64,000 nucleotides of DNA from assembly GCF_023078335.1 (NCBI RefSeq), contig NZ_CP095550.1, forward strand, positions 4,756,001 through 4,820,000, given 5' to 3'. The notes beneath the pieces were generated by a model. The model saw nothing but the letters and a program-made list of their open reading frames with translations, searched no databases and was not told the origin of the DNA. This DNA comes from Metabacillus endolithicus. GTDB taxonomy: Bacteria > Bacillota > Bacilli > Bacillales > Bacillaceae. The translations under genes were made by a program, and so were the position numbers. Of the stretch, positions 18,778 to 28,951 are shown one piece after another (position 1 is the stretch's first letter; each line of letters opens with the position of its first letter).

Positions 18778-19608
18778 ATGATAAGGGGATTAACGAAAGC
18801 CGGGTTAGGGGAATTAAAAGATGATAAGCAATTGATTGAATTAGCGGCTGAATACGGATTTCAATCTGTTGACTTAGATGCAAAAAGTTTTATTGATACC
18901 TATGGTTTGGACCATGCAAAAGAAATACTAAGTGAGAATGATGTTGTAATTGGTTCAATTGGGCTTTCGGTTGAATGGAGAAAATCGGATGATGAGTTTT
19001 CCGGTAGCTTACCTAATCTCATTTTGGAGGCGCAAGCAGCAAAAGAACTCAATTGTTCCCGTTGCTGCACATATATATTGCCCTCAACAGACTTAAAGTC
19101 TGCGCACTTAATGAGTTTAGCTGTTAAACGTTTAAGAATTTGTGCAGAAATTTTAAATGCGTATGATATCCGTCTTGGATTAGAATACGTTGGTCCACAT
19201 CATTTAAGAGATACATGGAAAAACCCATTTATATGGACACAAGAGGAAACTTTAAGTCTGATTGATGCAATAGGTTTATCGAATGTAGGCTTATTATTAG
19301 ATTCATATCACTGGCATACAACAGGTTTATCAAGTGAAGATATCGCCAATTTAAATGAAAATCAAATCGTTCATGTTCATATAAATGATGCTGCTAATAT
19401 ACCTGTTGAAGAACTTAAGGATAATGAAAGATTGTACACGGGTGAGGGCATTATTGATCTGGAATTATTTCTTAAGAGTGTAAAGAAAACGGGTTATAAT
19501 GGACCTATCGCTCAAGAAGTTTTAACCTCTAAACAAGCAACACAATCAATAGAAGATATTTTAAAACGTTCAAAAGCAGGGTTCGATAAGGTATTTAATA
19601 ACTTGTAG
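18778..19608 (+). CDS. Xylose-isomerase-like TIM barrel protein
   Basis: A 276-residue sugar isomerase/epimerase-like barrel with metal ligands in GLEYVGPHH, LLLDSYHWH, VHVHINDA and the final Glu in IAQEVL. I chose the ATG at 18778 (MIRGLTKAGLG) because AAGGAG lies nine bases upstream; the frame is open back to 18715 but overlaps the previous gene without a ribosome site. It forms a two-gene operon with the dehydrogenase. Substrate unknown. Confidence 0.9.
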   Translation: MIRGLTKAGLGELKDDKQLIELAAEYGFQSVDLDAKSFIDTYGLDHAKEILSENDVVIGSIGLSVEWRKSDDEFSGSLPNLILEAQAAKELNCSRCCTYILPSTDLKSAHLMSLAVKRLRICAEILNAYDIRLGLEYVGPHHLRDTWKNPFIWTQEETLSLIDAIGLSNVGLLLDSYHWHTTGLSSEDIANLNENQIVHVHINDAANIPVEELKDNERLYTGEGIIDLELFLKSVKKTGYNGPIAQEVLTSKQATQSIEDILKRSKAGFDKVFNNL

Positions 19609-19621
19609 GCGTAAATAAGAC

Positions 19622-19656
19622 AAGAAACCTCCGTATTTTTACGGAGGTTTCGTTTC
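19622..19656 (+). terminator. Terminator of the dehydrogenase-isomerase operon
   Basis: AAACCTCCGTA pairs with TACGGAGGTTT with a short loop, then a T-rich tail. Confidence 0.85.
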
Positions 19657-19683
19657 GTAAGTCAAGCAACTATAACTGAAAAA

Positions 19684-20245
19684 CTACTCATTTAAAACTT
19701 TTTCCATAACCGCTTTTGTGTTTGGTCCGAAAACTCCGTCATTAATAAGCTCTGGAAATCGTTTTTGAAACTGAATGACAGCCTCTTTCGTTTGATGGCC
19801 ATAGATACCGTCAATGACAACGTTATAACTCATATCTTTTAAACCTTTTTGTAGAGTTTTTACTGCTTCACCTCTACTACCAACCTTTAGAATTTTTTCA
19901 TCAAATCCAAATGAATTAACCTCTTTTGACAGAGCAGCATGTGTATTTGGTCCATAAACTCCATCAGCTTTTAAATTATTTTTTGCTTTTTGAAAAGCAA
20001 GTACGGCTCTTGTTGTATTGGGTCCAAAAATCCCATCTTCAGATAATTCTGCGCCCATTGCTTTATTTAAAGCCTCGTTGCATGATTTTTACATCTTCTC
20101 CTTTTGACCCTTCTTTTAGAATCGAGGAAAGTTCAAAAATTTCATAATTTAAACTTTCCTGGGCATTCACTCCAGTGGAAGGTATCCCTAAAAATAAAGC
20201 TGATGCTGTTACGATTGTTGCAGTTAGACTTTTCCATTTATGCAA
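19684..20245 (-). pseudogene. Secreted peptidoglycan-binding protein, frameshifted
   Basis: The protein has a signal peptide (LTATIVTASALFLGI ... VNAQ) and then three PG_binding_1 repeats, each ending in a DGIFGPNT, DGVYGPNT or DGIYGHQT-like turn. The first frame stops after VKIMQRGFK; the next begins at once with LNKAMGAELSEDGIFG. Removing one T from TTT near 20070 joins them into about 186 residues. The TTG at 20245 has GGGAG nine bases upstream, a better start than the ATG at 20254. It likely binds cell wall; no catalytic domain is present. Confidence 0.8.
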
Positions 20246-20328
20246 ATAAATCATCTCCCTTTGTTTTGATTCTTCACATATACAACGAAAGATGTTTTTG
20301 TATTGTTTCAATTTCAAACTACCTAAAT

Positions 20329-22088
20329 TTATAACTCCAGAGGATCTATCCAAATGGATTGAAAGTTAGTTAAACCGTAAGAGTCAAAAGATACACCTTT
20401 TAAAGAAGAATGATAATGCAGTGTATTTATTGCGTGATAAAGAAAATGAATTGCATGATCGTTCTTTAAGATTTCTTCAATTTGTAAGAGATAAGATATA
20501 CTTTTGATCTTCATTATTTTGCAATTTCATCAAAGAAAGCTTCGTATCAATGATCTGTTTTGTTTCATTGTTAAAGAAGTTTCTAATAAATGAATGATCA
20601 CTTTTGTAGAGTGTATACAAACCAAGCTCAACATCACGATCCAATATCACAGATAAGAGAACTAAATCGGCATTAGATGTAGCCTCGTAGTTGTAATGGG
20701 AAATTGGTGTAAGGGAAATGTTCAGCCCCAATCTTTTTTGCTTCATTTTGGATCCAGCATGCACTCTCATACCCTTCATTAAGGTTAAAATAATAAAGCT
20801 CAATGATCTCACCAGCATAATTACTTTTATGTAAGTAATTTTCAGCTTTGTCCAAATGTTGTGAATCACTGTTTACTTTTTGGCTATATGATGTTAGAAA
20901 ACTTGTAGCTGGTATACGCCGGTTTCCCCTTAACTCATTCACTAGATGACTCGGATTAATGAGATGTTTTATACACAAACGGAAGTAAATAGTAGATTGA
21001 TAGCCGTTTTTTATTTGATTAAATAATAGAAAACGGCTTCCGTCTAATTTTTGTTTATGGATGACAGACTTTTGTTGGTTTTCACCTATTTCCAATGTTG
21101 AAGCATTATTAGAATCATCGATGTTTTTTTTCATCCAAATATCAATAGAATCAATGAATGGTCTTTCTCGAAAATAAGAATCAAAGGCTACTAGGCGAAT
21201 AAAATGCTTGGTATGCTCAACCACTTTAAAAGGGCCTGTTCCGTTTGGAAGGTTATTTTTTTTATATGAATGATGAAGTACAGAACAGTGAAAGGATGTT
21301 AACACTCTTGGAAAAAACAAGTTATCCTCCTTTAAATAAAAGGAAATAGTGTGTTTATCATTTATCTCTACCTTTAATAGGTCATCTAGAAGTGGAGTGA
21401 TGCTTGTACGTTCACCAACTGTAAGTAGTTGTTCAAATGTGAATTTCACATCTGCAGCTGTGAATATTTCGCCTTGGTGAAACATAACAGATTTTCTTAG
21501 GTAAAAAGTCCATTTTTTTTCAGTGTTATTATAATTCCATGCGTAAGCTAAGCCAGGCATTAATTTTTGTTCACGATGCTCATAGGTAACAAGTGTACTA
21601 TATATTTCCTTTACTAGATGAGCTTCTGAGTAGAGAAGAACATCCATAGGAGTTAATGTGGTTATCTCTTGTGATAATAATATCTTGATGACGTTTCTGA
21701 AATCATCTTTTGATTGCTCTATGTTAGGACCAAGCTTTTTTGATAGGATGTTATATAAAGATTTTCGTCCTTGTTCGTTCAAATAAGAGGCATTTATAAA
21801 ATTTACAACATCGATAATTTTTTCTTCCAAAACCATTTCAGAAACATATTCTTCTGATAATTCTAAAAACCCTTGTAAAAAAAGAAGTTTTGACTTTTTT
21901 CCACGACCTCTACCCGAAACCCATTTTAATTTATGATCTGTACTTAATTTTTTTATTAAGTAATTTGTATTTCTTTCAGAAATTGAAAGTATTTCAGCAA
22001 CTTCCTTAAGAGTGATTGCAATTTCTTCGTTATTGTCAAAGTTATCAAATTTATTTCTTAAGATTAAAAGGTGTTCAATCTGTTTCAT
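20329..22088 (-). pseudogene. SgrR-type regulator with solute-binding domain, two frameshifts
   Basis: The N-terminus (residues 1-115) is an SgrR-like winged helix (KEVAEILSISERNTNYLIKK). A periplasmic solute-binding (SBP_bac_5) domain follows, with GLAYAWNYNNTEKKWTFYLR and FHQGEIFTAADVKFTF. In this family the binding domain is used intracellularly to sense a small molecule. The frame breaks at a G4 run near 20730 and an A4 run near 20506. Removing one base in each restores 585 residues ending GLTNFQSIWIDPLEL. AGGAGG precedes the ATG at 22088. It is divergent from the MFS exporter, a common pairing, and probably controls it. Confidence 0.85.
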
Positions 22089-22198
22089 ATATCCTCCTGA
22101 TAAAAGGTGCAATACTTCTTTTATTATTTCACTTTTTAGTTATTGTGTTTCAGGTTTAAATTAATAATAACAGATAATTGTGAATGGGGGATGTGCGT

Positions 22199-23439
22199 GT
22201 GATTGAACTACTTAAAGATAAAACCTATTTAAGGTATTGGTTCTCAGTTATTGTGTCATTTTTAGGGGATGCAATGACGGTAACAACTGTTTTATACCTA
22301 GTTGGTACAACGGTGGAAAACCCTTTGTTAATCGGGTTTGTTTTTGTTGCGCAATTACTTCCTGCTGTAATTCTTGGGCCATTAGTAGGGCCTTTAATAG
22401 ATAAATATTCAAGTAGGAAAATAATGATTTATTCGGATGTTTTTCGATGCTTCACGGTGTTATGTATGATTTTATTCGTTGATAAACCACTCGTTTTGAT
22501 TTGTCTCACTCTATTACAAGGGATAGGTACAGCGTTTTTTGAACCAGCGAGAATGGCATCTATACCAATAATAGTTGGAATAAATCGTATACCAAGTGGT
22601 ATAGCTTTATTTCAAACAACGGTTGCTGTCATCAAATTAGTAGGACCTGTACTCGCTGGCTTATTATTAGCTTTTCAATCACCAAGTTTAGTATTTGTAC
22701 TTGATGCATCATCCTATATCATTTCTGGATGTTTAATATTCAGCTTGAAAATATTAAAAGCTCAAAAAAAGAATATAACACAAATTCATATTTTAATAGT
22801 CTTTGGTACGGGGTTAAGGAGATGATCAAAACTCCAATTCTATTATTTATGATACTATTGTTGTTCCCGGTCCTGATTGGTTATGGTATGTTTTTAACAA
22901 ATTATAAAGCTGTATTGCTTCAATATTTTCAAGTATCTAATATAGAGTTCGGTATTTTAGAAGGGATATTTGCATTTGGAACGGTAATCGGGGCAATTGT
23001 AGGTTCTTATGCCATGAAAAAAATTGTTCATTATCAATTACTATATATTGCAATGGGAACACTTGGTCTAGGTGTTGTCAGTGTTTATGGCATTATAAAA
23101 TTAGATGTAATGTTTAGTCAGTCTGTCTTCTTCATACTGGGGGGATGGAGTTTTATTACAGGCTTAGCCAATGCTTTATTGATGATCCCGACAAGTTCGA
23201 TCTTTCTACTTAATTTACCTGAGGCTATTAGGGGAAGAGGAACGGCCATTTTTTATTCTATTTTCAATTTGTTTTTATTAGGCGGTACCCTTCTTGGGGG
23301 CCTTATTGCAAGTTCAATTAATATCCTGCTTGCATTGATCCTATCTGGAGGGATTCTACTTATCACAACCATCTCCTATCCAATATATAAAAATACAACA
23401 TTTATGAGGAAGGTAAAAAATACAGCTATTTCAAGGTGA
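22199..23439 (+). pseudogene. MFS transporter, frameshifted
   Basis: A 12-helix exporter of the major facilitator superfamily (MFS_3 type). FLGDAMTVTTVLYLVG and GPLVGPLIDKYSSRKIMIYS give the A-like loop motif after helix 2. The first half stops near 22825. The second half overlaps in another frame from about 22760 (QKKEYNTNSYFNSLWYGVKE). One extra A in the A7 tract at 22765-22771 joins them into 413 residues. The GTG at 22199 has GGGGGA seven bases upstream. It probably exports the product of the adjacent biosynthetic operon or gives self-protection (inference). Confidence 0.85.
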
Positions 23440-23508
23440 ATTTTATAAATGTATACAAAGAATATGTAATGTTAATTCTTTTTCTATTACTGAAAACGCT
23501 AGATGATT

Positions 23509-23550
23509 ACCTTTAACCGGAATAGAGCTAAAGGTTATTTTAATTTTTTT
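23509..23550 (+). terminator. Terminator between MFS and KAS III genes
   Basis: ACCTTTA (23509-23515) pairs with TAAAGGT (23529-23535) around a loop and is followed by a T-rich tail. It implies that the biosynthetic genes from 23675 have their own promoter, which I could not place with confidence. Confidence 0.65.
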
Positions 23551-23674
23551 GAAAAATATTTCTTAATGTTATCGAACATATATTTTCCATTTTTAAGAAA
23601 AGAGGTAAAATGACATAAGATATTATTCCTAGATCATACAAAAAGTAAGTTTTAAATAATGAGGTGCAGCCATA

Positions 23675-24663
23675 ATGAACCGTAAAGTGAAAATAGTTGG
23701 CATGGGTTCGTATTTACCAAAAAGATTAATAGAGTCAACAGAAATTGATAAAATGATTGGCGCAGAGTCCGGTTGGTCAGAGAAAAAATCAGGAGTTAAA
23801 CAACGCTATTTTGTAAGTGATGAAACTGCTACATATATGGGGGCAAAGGCGGCTAATAAAGCGGTTGAGAATGCTGGTCTTTGTCTTTCTGACATTGATT
23901 GTATTATTAGTGCAAGCGGGACAAATGAGCAGGCTATTCCTTGTAATGCTTCATTAATACAAAAGCATTTAGGACTTCAAAGCTCTGGAATTCCTTGTTT
24001 TGATGTTAATTCAACCTGTTTAAGTTTTGTGTCTGCACTCGATATGGTGTCATATGCTGTAGATGCTGGTAAATATGAAAAAGTATTAATTGTCTCTTCT
24101 GAAATTTCTTCAGTTGGACTAAATTGGAAACAACGTGAGAGTAGTATATTATTTGGTGATGGAGCAGTAGCGGTGGTTTTATCAGCTGCTAACAATACTT
24201 CCAAAATTTTGAGCTCACATATGGAAACATATAGTGAGGGAGCTCATTTATCAGAAATAAGGGGTGGAGGAACAAAGCTTCATCCACGTATTTATAGTGA
24301 ACAAACAGCTGAAGAGTTTTTATTTGATATGGACGGAAGAGCTATTTTTAAATTATCGTATAAGCTTTTACCAGATTTTTTGGATCGATTATTTAAAGGG
24401 ACTGGTTTAACGATTGCAGATATTAATATGGTTATTCCTCATCAAGCAAGCGCATCTGCTATGAAGATTATTCGAAAAAAACTAGGTGTAAAAGAAGAAC
24501 GATTTATGAACATTATTGATCGTTATGGGAACATGATTGCAGCATCCATTCCACTAGCGCTTCATGAAGCGGTAATTCAAGGTCGTATTAAAAGAGGTGA
24601 TACTATTTTACTGTTAGGGACTTCGGCAGGCTTTCAATTGGAGGTATTTTACTTGAATACTAG
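23675..24663 (+). CDS. 3-oxoacyl-ACP synthase III-like condensing enzyme
   Basis: A KAS III/FabH-type thiolase-fold enzyme expected to condense an acyl-CoA with a malonyl or second acyl unit. The catalytic triad is complete: Cys115 (NSTCLSF), His256 (IPHQAS) and Asn286 (YGNMIAAS). As sequenced, the frame runs on into the next gene as one 706-residue ORF. Restoring one G at 24640-24641 makes the end read QLGGILLEY followed by TAG at 24661. That is the canonical KAS III ending and gives 329 residues. I therefore annotate two genes. It is the first gene of the putative metabolite operon; GAGGTG precedes the ATG. Confidence 0.85.
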
Positions 24664-25795
24664 AAAAAGAGTTTTAGTAACCGGTGCCAGAGCCCCGGTT
24701 GCGCTCCATTTGTGTCGGCTAATGAGGGAGGCAGGGTTCGAAGTTTATGCAACTGATTGTATTTCATATCCATTAACAAAGATTTCTAATAGTATAAAAA
24801 AATTCATCTTAACTCCTTCACCAAAGAAAGATACAAAAAATTTTATAAAGTCCATAATCAACATAATTGAGCAACAAAAAATTACATTGATCATTCCAAC
24901 ATCTGAAGAAATTTTTTATATTTCTAGATATAGAGATAAGCTGACCCCATTTTGTAATGTGTTTGTTGATGACTTTGATAAAATAAAACTTCTACATAAT
25001 AAATATGAGTTTATTCAACTTGTGAAGGACTTGGGCTTTGAAGTGCCAAAAACAGCTTTGCTATCAAATCATGTAAATTTAGTTCAATTCGAAGACGAAT
25101 CTGCTCTTTTAAAAAAGGTCTATTCGAGATTTTCTGAATCCATAATTTTTCTACAATCTGTTGGTCAAATACCTAACCATATAAAAAGGGATGGAAGTTG
25201 GCTTGTACAAGAAAAAATTAAGGGCAAGCAATATTGCTCATATACGGTTGCCAAAGATGGAAAAGTACTTGCTCATTCTACTTACAAAAGTGAATTCACA
25301 GCAGGTTTAGGTGCAACTCTCTCATTCAAACATGAATACAGACCTGATATAGAACAGTTTTCACGTGATGTGGTTGAAAAACTTAATTTCTCAGGACAGA
25401 TATCTTTTGACTTTATCATACATGAAAATGGAGTCGCCTTTCCGATAGAATGTAACCCTAGAGCGACAAGTGGTCTCCATTTATTTGATAAGGAATTGGC
25501 TTATATATTCACAGCTGCAAAATCAATTCTTTATCCTGGGGAGGATAGAAAAGAAGCAATAAAGTTGGCCGTTTTTTTATTTGGATGGAAAAATGTAAAA
25601 AGTATAACACAACTTAGGAAATGGTTAGAGGTATTTATCTCATATAAGGATATTACGTTGAAAAGAAATGATCTTGGTCCGTACTTTTATCAAATAATTA
25701 GTTTATATAAGATGTGGAAGGAAAGCAGGAGAAATCAAGTTTCACTTATGGAACAATCCACCTTTGATATAAGTTGGGATGGTGAAAAAATTTGA
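24653..25795 (+). CDS. ATP-grasp ligase
   Basis: About 380 residues of the carbamoyl-phosphate-synthase-like ATP-grasp family, which form amide or ester bonds through acyl-phosphates. A pre-ATP-grasp Rossmann-like start (RVLVTGARAPVALHLCRLMR) leads to the nucleotide-binding segment (VQEKIKGKQYCSYTV) and the metal-binding ECNPRATSG near the C-terminus. The likely start is TTG at 24653 with GGAGG eight bases upstream, inside the KAS III end. Both apparent partners overlap by 11 nt, which suggests translational coupling. It probably joins an amino or hydroxyl partner to an acyl chain (inference). It overlaps the next gene by 4 nt. Confidence 0.82.
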   Translation: MNTRKRVLVTGARAPVALHLCRLMREAGFEVYATDCISYPLTKISNSIKKFILTPSPKKDTKNFIKSIINIIEQQKITLIIPTSEEIFYISRYRDKLTPFCNVFVDDFDKIKLLHNKYEFIQLVKDLGFEVPKTALLSNHVNLVQFEDESALLKKVYSRFSESIIFLQSVGQIPNHIKRDGSWLVQEKIKGKQYCSYTVAKDGKVLAHSTYKSEFTAGLGATLSFKHEYRPDIEQFSRDVVEKLNFSGQISFDFIIHENGVAFPIECNPRATSGLHLFDKELAYIFTAAKSILYPGEDRKEAIKLAVFLFGWKNVKSITQLRKWLEVFISYKDITLKRNDLGPYFYQIISLYKMWKESRRNQVSLMEQSTFDISWDGEKI

Positions 25796-26784
25796 ATGTT
25801 TTAGTAACCGGAGCTACTGGTTTTTTAGGGGGAAAAGTAGCACTTCATCTTGCTTCAATTGGATACAATGTAACAGGGACCGGACGAAACCAATTAGTAG
25901 GGGACACTCTTTCAAATTCTGGGATTCAATTTAAAGCATGTAACTTGGAAAATCGTGAAGACATCATGATGTTGTGTAAAAATCAACACTTTGTTATTCA
26001 TTGTGGAGCGCTGTCATCTCCATGGGGTAAATATCGAGACTTTTATAAAGCGAATGTTATTGGCACAAAAAATGTAATTGACGGTTGTAAAAAGTGGAAT
26101 GTTAGTCGGTTGGTTCATGTTTCAACACCAAGTTTATATTTTCACTATGACGAACGTAAAGATGTGAAAGAAAATGATATTTTACCGAAAAAATTCGTCA
26201 ACAATTACGCAAAAACTAAATTTCTTGCTGAAAAAGAAGTAGACCAGGCTTTTATAGAAGGATTACCAACCATAACGATAAGACCTAGAGCTTTATTTGG
26301 TCCTGGTGATCAGGCTATATTTCCAAGACTAATAAAGGTATGTGAAAAGGGGTTGTTTCCTAAAGTTGGGTCTGGAGATGTTGTCATTGATATGACTTAT
26401 ATAGATAATGCTGTAGATGCAATTCATTTATGTATGAACTCTGGGCCGGAAACATTGGGGCAAAAATATAATATTACAAATGATGAAAGAGTTCATCTGT
26501 ATTCTATGATTGATACAGTAATGAAACAACTAGGCAGGTCCTTTTCTTATAAACAGATTTCATATAAAAAAGCTTTTCATTTAGCAACATCTCTTGAGTA
26601 TGTATCGAAACTTCTTCTTTTTGGAAGAGAGCCGCTACTCACGAGGTATACAGTAAGTGTTTTATCTCAATCTCAAACACTTTCAATTGAAAAGGCAAAG
26701 AGTGAATTAGGATATAAGCCGGGGGTTTCTGTTAAAGATGGGACGAAGGAATTTGTAGATTGGTGGAAGTTAAATGTTCATTAA
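25792..26784 (+). CDS. NAD-dependent epimerase/3-beta-HSD-like reductase
   Basis: A 330-residue extended short-chain dehydrogenase. The cofactor motif GATGFLG is at residues 7-13, Ser111 is in HVSTPS, and the catalytic Tyr139 and Lys143 are in YAKTK. The sequence style (GALSSPWGKYRDFYKANVIGT) resembles OleD-type reductases that act on 2-alkyl-3-ketoacids as well as sugar epimerases. Beside a KAS III it most likely reduces a beta-keto intermediate (inference). The TTG start overlaps the ATP-grasp stop by 4 nt, and the next gene overlaps its end. Confidence 0.88.
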   Translation: MNVLVTGATGFLGGKVALHLASIGYNVTGTGRNQLVGDTLSNSGIQFKACNLENREDIMMLCKNQHFVIHCGALSSPWGKYRDFYKANVIGTKNVIDGCKKWNVSRLVHVSTPSLYFHYDERKDVKENDILPKKFVNNYAKTKFLAEKEVDQAFIEGLPTITIRPRALFGPGDQAIFPRLIKVCEKGLFPKVGSGDVVIDMTYIDNAVDAIHLCMNSGPETLGQKYNITNDERVHLYSMIDTVMKQLGRSFSYKQISYKKAFHLATSLEYVSKLLLFGREPLLTRYTVSVLSQSQTLSIEKAKSELGYKPGVSVKDGTKEFVDWWKLNVH

Positions 26785-27625
26785 CATGGTAAAGATTTTT
26801 GCTTGTGGATATTGTACACATCCAGAAAAAATTGTGAATCCAAAACAATCATTAAAGCCAATAAAATTTCCAGCCACAGTTGCTTTATTAGAGCATCCAA
26901 CACATGGCTATATCTTATTTGACACAGGATATGCTTCCTATTTTTTAGAAGCTACTAGGTCATTTCCCTATTCCATTTACGCAAATTTAACACCTGTTTT
27001 CTTCTCAGAAGAACGATCGATTAAAAATCAATTAAAGAAACAAGGCATAGATCACAATGACATTAACATGATTATTCTTTCTCATTTCCACGGAGATCAT
27101 GTTGGTGGATTAAAGGATTTCCCAAACGCAAAAATTTTAACTTTTAAAAAAGCATATAACCACATCAAAAAACTAAGCAAGCTGAGAGCTTTAACAAAAG
27201 GCTGCTTGCTTGATTTACTTCCTCAAGATTTTACTGAGAGAGTTTCTTATATTGATGAAGGCCCCTTTACTAACATTAAGTGAAAGTTATCATCCATTCA
27301 TGGAAGGTTATGATGTGTTTCGAGATGATTCTATCATTGCTGTTGACTTAACAGGACATGCAGTGGGACAGCTTGGAATATTTGTGAATCTGAGTAGTGG
27401 GAAAAAAATCTTTCTTTGTGCTGATGCTGTTTGGCAAAGTACTGCTTTTGAAAAGATGATTTTCCCTCATCGCATGCCCATTTATTAATTGAAGATATTG
27501 ACGCTTATAAAAAGAATATTAAAAAGTTACATCTTTTATTTAAGCAAAATCATCATATTGAAATATTGCCAACTCACTGTCAAAAAACATGGGAGATTGC
27601 AAAAGAGGGTATTATTTATGAATAA
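26774..27625 (+). pseudogene. Metallo-beta-lactamase-fold hydrolase, two frameshifts
   Basis: The fold is of the lactonase type, with the zinc motif HFHGDH at residues 104-109, DTGYAS near 50, a later His (DLTGHAVGQLG) and CADAVW. Two one-base breaks split it: a T3 or C4 run near 27270 and a C3 run near 27478. Correcting both gives about 283 residues ending HIEILPTHCQKTWEIAK. It may hydrolyse a thioester or lactone in the pathway, such as releasing or opening an acyl product (inference). It overlaps the genes on both sides. Confidence 0.82.
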
Positions 27626-28951
27626 ATCACTTTTACTCAAACAGTATTTTCTTACAAAGTATGGTAGGAGGTTTACTACTCGGGAAAAATTGCTTGCTTT
27701 TCATGACAAAAAAATGAAAAATCATATAACATTTGTTTTAAAGCATTCTACCTTTTATAAAGAACTCTATAAAGATGTACTGAACAATCATAACTGGAAA
27801 TCTCTTCCCATCATCACAAAATCTGATATGATGGACTCTTTTAATGAGTTAAATACCGTCGGAATTAAGAAAGAAAAAGCTTTTCAGTTAGCTTTTGATG
27901 CGGAAGAAACTAGGGATTTTTCACCTAGAATAGGAAATGTTTCAATAGGTCTTTCTTCTGGAACAAGCGGAAATCGAGGCTTATTTCTAGTAAGCAGCAG
28001 GGAAGAGGCAATGTGGCTGGCACGGTTCTTGCGAAGATGTTACCGAGCAGTATTTTCAGAGAACATAAGGTTGCCTTTTTTCTCAGGGCAAATAGTAATC
28101 TTTATGAATCTACAGAAAGCGGAAAAATCAGCTTTCATTATTTTGATCTGTTAGATTCCTTTCCTAAGCATATTGAAAGATTAAATCAGCTTAAACCTTC
28201 AATTATTATTGCACCTCCTTCGATGTTAAGAATGATTGCCACTTGGAAGGATAAACAGATTATTAGTATTTCTCCAGAAAAAATTATATCGGTAGCAGAA
28301 GTATTAGAAGATCTTGATAAATCATATATAGAAAACATTTTCGAGCAAACTCTTCATCAAGTATATCAAGCAACAGAAGGATTTTTAGCTGCTACGTGTT
28401 CATATGGAGTTCTTCATATGAATGAGGATTTAATCTCGGTTCAAAAAGAGTATCTTAACAAAGAAAAGGGAATATTTGTACCGATTATTTCAGACTTTAC
28501 TAGGAAAACGCAACCGATTATTCGATATCGTTTGAATGATATATTAATAGAGAGAAAGACTGCATGTCCCTGTGGGTCGCATTTTTTAGCATTAGAACGG
28601 ATAGATGGGCGTTGTGATGATCTTTTTTATGGGGAAAATTTATTAACAAATGAAGAAACATGTTTATTTCCAGATTTTATTAGAAAATCTATCATGATCT
28701 CATCAAATCAGATTTTAGAATATAAGGTTATACAGCGGGAGTTCAACTTAATAGAGATTAAGTTGAAGGTAGAAAGTGATGAAGAAGCAGTTAAAGACCT
28801 TGTTTTAGCTGAGTTGCAAAAATTGTGGAAACATTATCAATTAGTAGTTCCACAGTTTCAATTCACCCCCTATGACATCGTTACTTCGGACAAAAAGTTA
28901 AAACGAATTGAAAATAGGATGAAGGTAAAAAGTAATGATTCAATTATATAA
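27618..28951 (+). pseudogene. F390-synthetase/PaaK-like adenylate-forming enzyme, frameshifted
   Basis: A 444-residue member of the group annotated as F390 synthetase-related or putative adenylate-forming enzymes, related to phenylacetate-CoA ligase. The ATP-loop SSGTSGNRG, the segment YQATEGFLAATC and the IIRYRLNDI motif are present, and a CPCG pair may bind metal. The frame breaks near 28013-28016; adding one G turns EEAMWLAR into EEAMWAGTVLAKMLP and joins both halves. It should activate a carboxylate as an acyl-adenylate. No carrier protein lies beside it. It overlaps the MBL gene by 8 nt and the next gene by 17 nt. Confidence 0.83.

Noticed and set aside
23675-25795. A novel bifunctional KAS III-ATP-grasp enzyme
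   Set aside because: One added G restores the canonical KAS III ending and stop, and an internal ribosome site serves the ATP-grasp start.
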